NCBI GenBank assembly: GCA_036556145.1
Contig: DATBKB010000054.1
Span: 1-11,209 of the forward strand
DNA length: 11,209 nt
Source: JACDAV01 sp036556145
GTDB taxonomy: Bacteria > Chloroflexota > Limnocylindria > Limnocylindrales > CSP1-4
Direction of reading: 5' to 3'
Shown one piece after another: positions 1 through 7,200 of the stretch (the first letter of the stretch is position 1; each line of letters opens with the position of its first letter). A program made the position numbers and the translations under genes. The notes beneath the pieces are model-generated. The model ran no database searches. It saw only the letters and a list, made by a program, of their open reading frames with translations, and was not told the origin of the DNA.

Positions 1-3000
1 GAGACGTACGACTCGGTGATGGTCCGGCGCGACCTCGAGGCGGAGGGCGGATTCGCCGAGTTCTTCCGGCGGCCGGGCGATCGGGAAGTCGTCGCCGCGA
101 GGACGGCGACCGAGACGGCCGGCGCGCTCGGTCTCGTCGACGGCATGGGCCAGCTGAACACGCGGGTGCCGCTCGTCGGCAAGGTGCCGCCGTGGCGCCA
201 GCCGCCGAAACCGGAGGACCCGAACGCGCCGCGACCGTTCGCCTGGCTCCGGGACCCCGCCGAGGGAGATACGGAGGGCCGGGCGCGGGCGACGGGGGAA
301 CCTTCGGCGGGCGCGTATCGCACCCATGCATGGTCCGAGCCTGAAGGGAACGCACAGGCGGCCGCGTCGGCTGGCTTGTCGGACCGCGCCGGCCGTGGCA
401 GCCATGGGCGCGATACGGCACGTGATAAGGCCGGCCAAGGCGACGCGCTCACGCGCCCAGCAGTCATGGGTGCGATATCGGACGGCGTTAGGCGATCCCA
501 CCGGGCTTCGGACTCGGGGACGTGGGACGCGGCGCCCGAGTCGCCGCCGTCGATCCGGTTCGGCGGGCGCGAGGACGACGAGGGCGGGCCCGGCGACACC
601 CCGGCGAGCGTCCGCTGGCTGCGCGCCGGTCGCGGGACCGGCTACCCGAGTTCCTCCCGGCGGGCGGTATTCCAGGAAGGAATACCGAACGCGCAGGACG
701 GCCGCGTCGGGGCTGGCGAAGGGCCCCCGGGTGACGCCGCATTCCAGGAAGGCCTACAGCGTCCCGAAACCGGTGGATCGGCGCTCGAGAAGCGGCGCCA
801 GGCGAGTGGACGGTCCGGCGACGGAGGCGTTTCGGCGCCTGATACGCCTTCTCTGCATACGGCGGGCCGGAACGGCGCGGCCGCGGGCACGGAGGAGATT
901 GCAGGACGGGCGGATAAGCCTTCTGTGCATACAGCCCCAGGTGAGCGTCCCGGGTTCATCGACGGTCGGAGGCTCGATCCCGAGAGCGGCGAGCTCGAGC
1001 CGCCGGATCGGACGGTCGACCGGCTCGGGCGGCCGAACCACTGGGACACGGATGCGACCCGTAATTCGGTGGCGCGTGTGGAGCCCGAACCGGAGCCGCA
1101 GCCCCGTGGCGGCTCGACGGTCGGGCTCTCGGACTGGGAGCGCTGGCTCGAGTTCTGCGCCAGGATCGACGGCTTCCCGCGCCACCTGAGCATCCATTCC
1201 GGGGGCATGCTCGTGACCGCCGCGCCGCTCATCGACATCGCGCCGCTCGAGCGGGCGACGATGCCCGGCCGCGTCGTCGTCCAGTACGACAAGCGCGACG
1301 TCGAGACGCTCAAGCTCATCAAGCTCGACCTGCTCGGTCTCGGGATGCTGGCGGCGATGGACGAGACGCTCCAGCTCATCGAGCACGACTGCGCGGTCTG
1401 CCTCGACCTCGACCGCATCCCCGAGGAGATCCCCGAGGTCTTCGCGATGCTCCAGGCGGCCGACACCGTCGGCGTCTTCCAGGTCGAGAGCCGGGCCCAG
1501 ATGCAGACGCTGCCGAAGTCGAAGCCGGGCAGCCTCGACGATCTTGTCGTCGAGGTCGCGATCATCCGGCCCGGCCCGATCCAGGGCAACGCGGTCCATC
1601 CGTTCCTGCGGCGCAAGCAGGGCCTCGAGCCGGTGACCTACCTCCACCCGAGCCTCGAGCCGATCCTCGAGGACACCCTCGGCGTGATCCTCTACCAGGA
1701 GCAGGTCATGCGGATCGCGATCGACGTGGCCGGGTTCACGCCGGCCGGCTCGGACGCGTTTCGGCGGGCGATGGGCACGTGGCGCTCGACGCGCGAGATG
1801 GAGAAGCTCCACGTCGAGTTCGTCGAGGGCTGCATCCGCAAGGGTCTGGCGCCGGACGATGCCGAGGAGCTCTTCCGGCAGTGTGCCGCGTTCGCGAGCT
1901 TCGGCTTCGCGAAGTCGCATGCCGCGGCGTTCGCGAAGACGGCGTACGAGTCGTCGTTCCTCAAGCTCTTCTATCCGGCCCAGCTGCTCGTCGGGCTCAT
2001 CAACGCCCAGCCGATGGGCTTCTACCCGGTCGAGGTGCTCGTCAACGACGCGAAGCGCCACGGCGTGACGGTCCTGCCGGTCGACGTCAACGCGAGCTCG
2101 TACAAGACGACGACCGAGTGGGTGGGGCGGCCCGGCTGGGCGCTCGCCGGTGCGGCCGGCGACGACGGCTCGGCCGATGGCGACGTTGGCGAGCCACTCC
2201 CCGACGACTGCGGCGTGACCGAGCGGGCGCGGCCGGTCCGCTCGTCGAGCTGCATCGTGCCGACCGCCGCGGCGCGCGATCGGTGGGCGGCCGAGAACGC
2301 GGTCGGGTGGGGCGTGCGCCTCGGGCTGTCGCTGGTCAAGGGGATCGGCGAGCAGCACGAGGCGCTCCTCGACACCGAGCGTGCCCGCGGTCCCTATCGG
2401 TCGCTTGCGGACGTTGTCGAGCGAACCGGACTCGGCGAGGAGGTCATCGAGCGCCTCATCCGCGTCGGGGCGCTCGATTCGCTGGGCCGGCCGCGGCGCG
2501 AGCTCCTCTGGCAGCTCCGCGAGGTCGCCGGCGCGTCACGCGGCCCGGACGGTCCTGCCGCGGGGCGGCCGATGAGCGTCCGGCTGCCGGCGACCCCGGC
2601 GCCGGCCCTGCCCGCGATCACCGAGACGGAGCGGCTCGGCGACGCGTACGCGGTCGTCGGGCTCGATGCGAAGCGGCAGGTCGTAGGGCTGTTCAGGTCG
2701 GCGCTCGATCGGCTCGGAGCCGTGACGAACGCCGCGCTGTCGGAGCGGCGGCCGGGGCGAATCCGGATCGGTGGTCTCGTCGTCACGCGCCAGCACCCGA
2801 TGACCGCCAAGGGCACGGTGTTCCTCGCGCTCGAGGACGAAACCGGGATGGTCAACGTGACGCTCTGGCCGGACACGTGGGCGCGGTTCCGCGGCGTCGT
2901 TCGGCGTCACGCGCTGCTGCTCGTCGACGGCGAGCTGCAGCGTGAACGGAACGTCGTCAACGTCGTCGCCCACGACGTGCGGTCGATGGTCGAGGCGGCG

Positions 3001-3075
3001 AACGCGGTCGGCGGCCCGGAGACGCCGGACGGTGTGCGCCAGCTGGGCCACGCCGGGATGCGGCGGCTCGGCTAG
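1..3075 (+). CDS. dnaE2: Error-prone DNA polymerase III alpha subunit, DnaE2 type (5' partial) with large internal insert
   Basis: This is a C-family replicative-type polymerase used for translesion, mutagenic synthesis after DNA damage, usually with ImuA/ImuB; neither partner is in this window. The frame is open from base 1, so the PHP domain and the first two catalytic aspartates lie upstream. Visible in order: a short family segment (1-270), a low-complexity insert (about 289-1130), then the conserved core. The core begins with FPRHLSIHSGGM (from about 1174) and continues with KLDLLGLGML (from 1321), whose aspartate is the expected third catalytic residue. Next come VEVAIIRPGPIQGN and FRRAMG in the fingers, a helix-hairpin-helix-like stretch near 2398-2480, and a C-terminal OB domain with LEDETGMVNVTLWP (about 2758-2990). 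HSGGM, RPGPIQG and the ending resemble DnaE2 rather than DnaE1. A smaller acidic insert sits at about 2125-2290. The gene ends 25 bases from a convergent gene, with no clear terminator between them. Confidence 0.92.
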   Translation, partial: ETYDSVMVRRDLEAEGGFAEFFRRPGDREVVAARTATETAGALGLVDGMGQLNTRVPLVGKVPPWRQPPKPEDPNAPRPFAWLRDPAEGDTEGRARATGEPSAGAYRTHAWSEPEGNAQAAASAGLSDRAGRGSHGRDTARDKAGQGDALTRPAVMGAISDGVRRSHRASDSGTWDAAPESPPSIRFGGREDDEGGPGDTPASVRWLRAGRGTGYPSSSRRAVFQEGIPNAQDGRVGAGEGPPGDAAFQEGLQRPETGGSALEKRRQASGRSGDGGVSAPDTPSLHTAGRNGAAAGTEEIAGRADKPSVHTAPGERPGFIDGRRLDPESGELEPPDRTVDRLGRPNHWDTDATRNSVARVEPEPEPQPRGGSTVGLSDWERWLEFCARIDGFPRHLSIHSGGMLVTAAPLIDIAPLERATMPGRVVVQYDKRDVETLKLIKLDLLGLGMLAAMDETLQLIEHDCAVCLDLDRIPEEIPEVFAMLQAADTVGVFQVESRAQMQTLPKSKPGSLDDLVVEVAIIRPGPIQGNAVHPFLRRKQGLEPVTYLHPSLEPILEDTLGVILYQEQVMRIAIDVAGFTPAGSDAFRRAMGTWRSTREMEKLHVEFVEGCIRKGLAPDDAEELFRQCAAFASFGFAKSHAAAFAKTAYESSFLKLFYPAQLLVGLINAQPMGFYPVEVLVNDAKRHGVTVLPVDVNASSYKTTTEWVGRPGWALAGAAGDDGSADGDVGEPLPDDCGVTERARPVRSSSCIVPTAAARDRWAAENAVGWGVRLGLSLVKGIGEQHEALLDTERARGPYRSLADVVERTGLGEEVIERLIRVGALDSLGRPRRELLWQLREVAGASRGPDGPAAGRPMSVRLPATPAPALPAITETERLGDAYAVVGLDAKRQVVGLFRSALDRLGAVTNAALSERRPGRIRIGGLVVTRQHPMTAKGTVFLALEDETGMVNVTLWPDTWARFRGVVRRHALLLVDGELQRERNVVNVVAHDVRSMVEAANAVGGPETPDGVRQLGHAGMRRLG
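312..333 (+). repeat. Second short repeat family, copy 1 (TATCGCACCCATG core)
   Basis: The 13-base core TATCGCACCCATG (316-328) recurs inverted at 403-415 (one mismatch) and 465-477 (exact). This copy runs into a perfect 10-base palindrome, CCATGCATGG, at 324-333. dnaE2 reads it as YRTHAW. Confidence 0.6.
403..420 (-). repeat. Second short repeat family, copy 2 (inverted)
   Basis: Inverted copy of the core at 316-328, with one mismatch (CATGGGCGCGATA on the + strand). dnaE2 reads it as HGRDTA. The resulting peptide is unlike that of copies 1 and 3, so the repetition is at nucleotide level. Confidence 0.55.
463..480 (-). repeat. Second short repeat family, copy 3 (inverted)
   Basis: Exact inverted copy of the 13-base core at 316-328. 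It lies 62 bases after copy 2, which puts it in another reading phase; dnaE2 reads it as VMGAIS. Confidence 0.6.
511..542. repeat. Perfect inverted repeat in the dnaE2 insert
   Basis: Arms GACTCGGG (511-518) and CCCGAGTC (535-542) are perfectly complementary around a 16-base loop. There is no T-run, so it does not look like a terminator. Confidence 0.55.
625..642. repeat. Perfect inverted repeat in the dnaE2 insert
   Basis: Arms GCCGGTC (625-631) and GACCGGC (636-642) form a 7-base stem with a 4-base loop. It lies 22 bases before the first 23-base repeat. Seven-base GC stems can arise by chance in this composition. Confidence 0.4.
664..686 (+). repeat. 23-base repeat, copy 1 (direct)
   Basis: First of four gap-free aligned copies; the others are at 736-758 (same orientation) and at 841-863 and 913-935 (inverted). 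Thirteen of 23 columns are identical in all four, centred on GTATKCMNRGAAGG. This copy also contains a perfect inverted repeat: GGTATTCC at 666-673 and GGAATACC at 679-686, with a 5-base loop. It is read in frame as AVFQEGIP. Confidence 0.75.
736..758 (+). repeat. 23-base repeat, copy 2 (direct)
   Basis: Matches copy 1 at 18 of 23 positions and lies exactly 72 bases downstream of it. The shared core is ATTCCAGGAAGG. It is read in frame as AAFQEGLQ, so the repeat also shows at protein level. Confidence 0.75.
841..863 (-). repeat. 23-base repeat, copy 3 (inverted)
   Basis: Its reverse complement aligns without gaps to copies 1 and 2, and matches copy 4 at 20 of 23 positions. On the + strand dnaE2 reads it as DTPSLHTA. 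Being inverted relative to 736-758, it could pair imperfectly with that copy in RNA or single-stranded DNA. Confidence 0.75.
913..935 (-). repeat. 23-base repeat, copy 4 (inverted)
   Basis: Lies exactly 72 bases after copy 3, the same spacing as copies 1 and 2. It differs from copy 3 at three positions only. It is read in frame as DKPSVHTA. Confidence 0.75.
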
Positions 3076-3100
3076 GGCGAGCGGCGACCCCGTCAGGCGG

Positions 3101-4015
3101 CTAGCGGCGGCGCTGGTTGCCCCGGCCGCGCTGCGGTTGCTGCCGGCGCTGCCCGCGGTTCGGGTTGGCGTAGGCGAGGAAGCGCCGGTACCACGCGGCG
3201 GCCGCTCCGAAGATGACGCCGGCCGTGGGCGAGAGGATGAGTGCATACGAGACCGTGTCGCCGAGCTGCTGCGGGGATGGAGTGCCGCCCTGGCCGGACG
3301 CCGTGGGACTCGGCGCGGCGCTTGGGGCAGCACTCACTCCAGCGGAGCCCGCGGGCGAAGCGCTTGTCGGTGGCGACGCGGCGGGCGATCCAGTGGCCGC
3401 CGATCCGCTCGGCGCGGGCGATCCGCTCGCCGTTGCCGGCGACCCACTGGGTGACGGGCTTGAACCTGGAGCGCCGGTCGGACCGAGCGCGCCCGCGGAG
3501 ACCGCGGCGACGAGGATCGCGAGGGCGATGGCTCCGAACAGGCCGGCAATCGCGCCGGTGAGATAGCTCGCCCGCGGCGCGAGGAAGCCCGAGAGGAAGA
3601 TCGCGCCGATTGGTGGCGGAACGACGAAGTACTGGTAGAGGAAGAAGGAGATCGCGTCGGTGCCGCGTGTGGCGATGAACAGTGCGGCCGTCCCGAGCGA
3701 GATCGCGGCCGGCAGCCAGACGCTGCGATGGAGCAGCAATCGCGGGAGGGCGGCGAGGTCCTCGCGGAGGTTTGCCGGGCGGAAGGCCGCGCGGAACGCC
3801 GTGCCGAGACCCGGTCGCGGCGGCGGTTCGTCGGCCGGGCGGCGGAGGGGCTGGCGACCGGGCGGTTGCGGCCCGCGGCGGGCGGTGGGAGCGGACGAGG
3901 CGGTCGAATCGGCGTCCTCGTCCTCGAGCGGCGTCTCGCCGGCGGCTTCGGCCGCCATGCGCGCCCGGTAGCGGCGCCGGGCCTCGGCGCGGTTGGTTCG
4001 CTTGGCGCGGGCCAC
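3101..4015 (-). CDS. Four-helix membrane protein with Ser/Pro/Ala-rich extracytoplasmic loop, function unknown
   Basis: I do not recognise the family. The chosen start is GTG at 4015-4013, because AGGAGGAG lies just upstream; an upstream ATG at 4051 would make that ribosome site part of the coding sequence. From this start the protein has 304 residues. An Arg-rich then acidic and Pro-rich cytoplasmic N-terminus (1-98) is followed by hydrophobic helices at about 99-116, 121-146 (containing PPP) and 151-176. A Ser/Pro/Ala/Gly loop (177-252), a fourth helix (about 255-275) and an Arg/Gln-rich tail (QRRQQPQRGRGNQRRR) complete it. Positive charge at both ends predicts N-in, C-in topology with the low-complexity loop outside the membrane. 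It is convergent with dnaE2 and divergent from the lamin-tail protein gene, so it is probably transcribed alone. Function cannot be assigned. Confidence 0.75.
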   Translation of the reverse strand: MARAKRTNRAEARRRYRARMAAEAAGETPLEDEDADSTASSAPTARRGPQPPGRQPLRRPADEPPPRPGLGTAFRAAFRPANLREDLAALPRLLLHRSVWLPAAISLGTAALFIATRGTDAISFFLYQYFVVPPPIGAIFLSGFLAPRASYLTGAIAGLFGAIALAILVAAVSAGALGPTGAPGSSPSPSGSPATASGSPAPSGSAATGSPAASPPTSASPAGSAGVSAAPSAAPSPTASGQGGTPSPQQLGDTVSYALILSPTAGVIFGAAAAWYRRFLAYANPNRGQRRQQPQRGRGNQRRR

Positions 4016-4049
4016 GACTCCTCCTGGGCTCGCTGTGGACGGGGGCGCC

Positions 4050-4055
4050 ATCGTA
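4050..4055 (-). promoter_or_regulatory. Candidate -10 box for the membrane-protein gene
   Basis: On the - strand TACGAT stands here, 35 bases before the GTG at 4015. Transcription would begin near 4043, downstream of the ATG at 4051, which fits the GTG start. No good -35 box is visible. The same hexamer precedes the ROK kinase gene. Confidence 0.3.
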
Positions 4056-4148
4056 GTGGATTCGCAGCCCGGCTCCGCGAGGGCCCGTTCGCGGTGAGCG
4101 GCCGGTAAGGCACGGTGGAGCGGCCGCGAATGTCCGGTTGAGGGCCCG

Positions 4149-4176
4149 GAGAGCGGCCCTTGCTACAACGGCTCTC
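4149..4176 (+). promoter_or_regulatory. Candidate extended -10 promoter flanked by a short inverted repeat, upstream of the lamin-tail protein gene
   Basis: TGCTACAAC at 4161-4169 resembles an extended -10 (TACAAC at 4164-4169). It is bracketed by GAGAGC (4149-4154) and GCTCTC (4171-4176), a 6-base inverted repeat that could be an operator. No convincing -35 is present at normal spacing. Confidence 0.3.
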
Positions 4177-4217
4177 TCGCCAGCCGCCGATCGCCCTCCC
4201 GCCGGAGGAGATCGTCG

Positions 4218-7200
4218 ATGGATCGCGCGCCCCGCGCGATGGCGCTCGCGCTCGTCGCGACGTTCGTCATGGCCTCGGTCGTTGTCGCGGGGTTCCGCGC
4301 CGGACCGGCCACCCGGCCGCTGCTGGCGGGCGTGTCATGGCCGCCGTCGACGCTGCTGCTGTCGGAGGTCATGACGGGCGGCGCGTCGGCATCGGATGAG
4401 TTCGTCGAGGTGGTCAACGCGGGTCCCGCCGCGGTGGATCTCGTCGGCCTCGAAATTGCGTACATCACGGCATCGGGCTCCACGGTGACACGCAAGGGGA
4501 CCTGGGTCGCGTCGCTGCCGCTCGAGCCCGGGCGTCGTGTACTGCTCGCGAACGCGGCCGGAGCGTTCGCGACGATCGCCGACGCGACCTGGACCGGCGG
4601 CCTTGCGGCGACCGGCGGCGCGCTCGTGCTGCGGCCGATCGGCGGCGCACCGATCGACGCCGTCGGCTGGGGCGCTGCGACGACCGCGTTCGTCGAGGGT
4701 GCGGTGATGGTCGCGGCGGCGCCCGGATCGAGCATCGAGCGGCGGCCGGGCGGCGCGGCCGGCAACGGCGCCGACACGAACGACAACGCGACGGACTGGT
4801 TCGTCCAGGCCGTGCCGACGCCGCAGAACCTCGCGGCGCCGCCCGCTCCAGACCCGGCGTCCGAACCGACCCCGACGCCAACGGCCACCGCAAGCGCCGA
4901 ACCGACGCCGGTCCCGACGCTGACCCCGACGGTGACCCCGACGGCGACCCCGGCAGCGACCCCGACCCCGACGGCGACGCCGACGCCGATCCCGAGCCCG
5001 GCGCCCGATCCATCCGCTGCCGCCGTGCCGATCGCCGACGCGCGACTCGCTCCGCATGGGGCCGAGGTGACGATCGCCGGCACGTTGACGACCGCGCTCG
5101 GCGCAATCGAGTCCGGGCATGGCGCGTTCGTCGAGGACTCGACGGGCGGAATCGCGATCTACGTGGCGACCGCGGTGACGGAAGGCCCCCCGGCCGGCGC
5201 GACGATCGTCGCCACCGGCGTCGTCGACGACCGCTTCGCCCAGCGCACGCTGCGCGTCGACGTGGGCGCCATCGTCACCGTCGGTTCGGCGGCGCTGCCG
5301 GAAGGCGTCGCGGTGGCGACCGGCGACGTGGCCGAGACACTCGAGGGGCGGCGGGTCCGCGTCACGGGCACGACGGTCGGCGCGCCCACGGCCATGGCCG
5401 ATGGCACCGGCCTGCTCCTCGACGACGGCACCGGATCGCTTCGAGTGGTCGTCGCGCCCTCCGCGCTGGGCGCCGTCGCGATTCCCTCTGCGACGCGCGT
5501 CGTGGCGCTCGGCCCCGTCGGGCAACGGGACAGCAGCGGAACCGGGTCCACCGGCTACCGGGTGCACGTCACGAACTCGGGCGACTTCGCGGTCCTCGCC
5601 CCCGAGGCGACGCCGACGCCCGAGCCGACTGCCGCGTCGACTCCGGCACCGACCGCGACCCCAACGGCGACCCCACATGCGACGGCGACCCCGGCCCCGA
5701 CTCCGACACCCCAGCCGACCCCGATCGCGATCGCCGACGCTCGTCGCGCGAACCTCGGTGACGTCGTCCACGTCGCAGGCGTGGTGACGGCCGATCCAGG
5801 CCGTCTCGGCTCGGCGGCACTCATTCCGGTCCAGGACGCGACGGGCGCGATCGTCGTCCATCTGCCAAGCGGCACAATGGTGCCGGCCCGCGGCCGGCGC
5901 ATCGACGTCAGCGGCACCCTCGCCGCGCCATACGGGCAGCTCGAGGTACGGCCCACGGTCGCCGGCATTCGCGTCGGCGAGATGTCGTCGCTCCCTGCTC
6001 CACTCGAGATCCGCGGCGCGGACCTCGGCGAGGCCGTCGAGGGCCGCCTCGTGACGATCGCCGGCACCGCCGACGCGAAGCCGCACAAGTCGGAGAGCGG
6101 TGACCTGTCGTTCACGATCACGGCCGAGGACGGTCGGACCGTCCGGGTCCTTGCCGATGCCACGAGCGAGCTGACGACGAAGGCCATCGCCAGGGGCGCG
6201 ACGTACCGGCTCACCGGGATTGCCGGGCAGCGAGCGACGGGCAAGGGCCGGCTCGACGGCTATCGCCTCTGGCTCCGCGGTGCGGCGGACATCGTCGCGA
6301 CGACCGGGCAGGCGACCTCGTCGCCGGGCGCGTCGACGACGCCGAAACCGCCCGGGCCGGTTGCCCGCACGATCGCCGGCGCGCTCCTCGTCCGCGAGGC
6401 GGACGTGACCATCGACGCCATCGTCACGACCGACGCGACGCTCCTGGACTCGACCGGGCGAAGGATCGTCGTCCAGGACGCAACGGCGGCCATCGAAGTG
6501 CTCGTCCCGGCCGGGGCGACGCCGCCGGCCGTCGGGACCCGTGTCGAGGTGACGGGCCGGGTCGTCCGGGCGTACGGCGCGCCGCGGTTGCGCGCGGCCG
6601 AGCTCGAGGTCCGCGACGGTGGCCGTGCCCAGCAGCCGGCCGAGCTGCGCCGCGCCCCGGGGCCGGCCCACGAGTGGCGGCTCGTCCGCGCGAGCGGCAC
6701 GCTGGTCGACGTCCACCGCCTCGGCAGTCGCTGGCGCGCGGAGCTCGTCCTCGCCGGCACGCGTGTGCCGATCGCCGGCCTGACCGGCGCCGGCATCCCG
6801 GCCTCGATGCTCGTCGAGGGCCGGCGGGCGACGATCGTCGGCATCGTGCGCCGGCCATACCCGTCGGCCACCGACCGGCGGTTCGCGATCGTGCCGCGCT
6901 CCAGGGCGGATGTCGCGATCGGGCCGGCGGAGCCGGCGACGAGCGGCCGCGGCACCAAGCGGCCGGGCGCAGGGGCCGGGGCGTCATCGGCCGGCCCGCT
7001 CGATGTCGATCTCGCCCGCCTCGGAGGTTATGTCGGCAAGGACGTCCGCGTCGGCGGCCTGGTCGTCGAGCTGGTCCAGGACGGCGTGACGCTCGACGAT
7101 GGCACGGCGGTCGGTCGCGTCGTCCTGCTCGACGAGGCGGCCGAGTACCTGCCGCTCCTCGAGCCCGAGGACGCGATCAACGCCACGGGTCGCGTGGAGA

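Larger units (their letters stand above)
289..1130 (+). other. In-frame low-complexity insert within dnaE2, rich in short repeats and palindromes
   Basis: About 280 codons separate the KVPPWRQPPKP segment from the conserved WERWLEFCARIDGFPRH block. DnaE proteins have only a modest thumb region at this place. The encoded protein is rich in Gly, Arg, Ala, Ser and Pro, with no recognisable domain. In bases 301-960 I count about 58 of 220 codons ending in A or T. In 1201-1680 I count about 4 of 160. Rare codons such as ATA, CTA, GTA and AGG occur here and not in the neighbouring core. The A/T-ending codons cluster where the short repeats lie (301-480, 661-780, 841-960), and are absent at 541-600. 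The insert lacks the Cys/Ser start and His-Asn end of an intein. I read it as noncoding-like repeat DNA tolerated in frame; a natural hypervariable linker is the alternative. Confidence 0.7.

Noticed and set aside
664..935. CRISPR array
   Set aside because: Only four degenerate 23-base copies occur, two of them inverted, all inside an open coding frame; there is no regular direct repeat/spacer pattern and no cas gene.
940..980. tRNA-like T-arm around GGTTCATC and GGCTCGATCCC
   Set aside because: No acceptor, D or anticodon arms can be folded around it; the match is a chance one in GC-rich DNA.
289..1130. Intein in the DnaE2 polymerase
   Set aside because: There is no Cys or Ser at the upstream junction, no His-Asn ending and no splicing or homing-endonuclease motifs; the sequence is low-complexity.
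326..1189. Separate + strand gene in another frame across the dnaE2 insert
   Set aside because: Its product is Arg/Ser/Gly-rich with no domain, no ribosome site precedes it, and it runs into conserved polymerase sequence in the wrong frame.
754..2358. Long - strand open frame opposite dnaE2
   Set aside because: It mirrors the polymerase codons (an Arg/Asp/Glu/Leu-rich shadow typical of high-GC DNA) and has no recognisable motif.
3076..3100. Bidirectional terminator between dnaE2 and the convergent membrane-protein gene
   Set aside because: The 25-base gap has no stable hairpin with a T-run on either strand.
4016..4051. ATG at 4051 as start of the membrane protein
   Set aside because: It would translate the AGGAGGAG ribosome site as Gly-Gly and has no such site of its own; GTG at 4015 fits better.
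4335..6716. Long - strand open frame opposite the lamin-tail protein
   Set aside because: Its product is an Arg/Gly-rich shadow, while the + strand frame has a signal peptide, recognisable domains and a membrane anchor.
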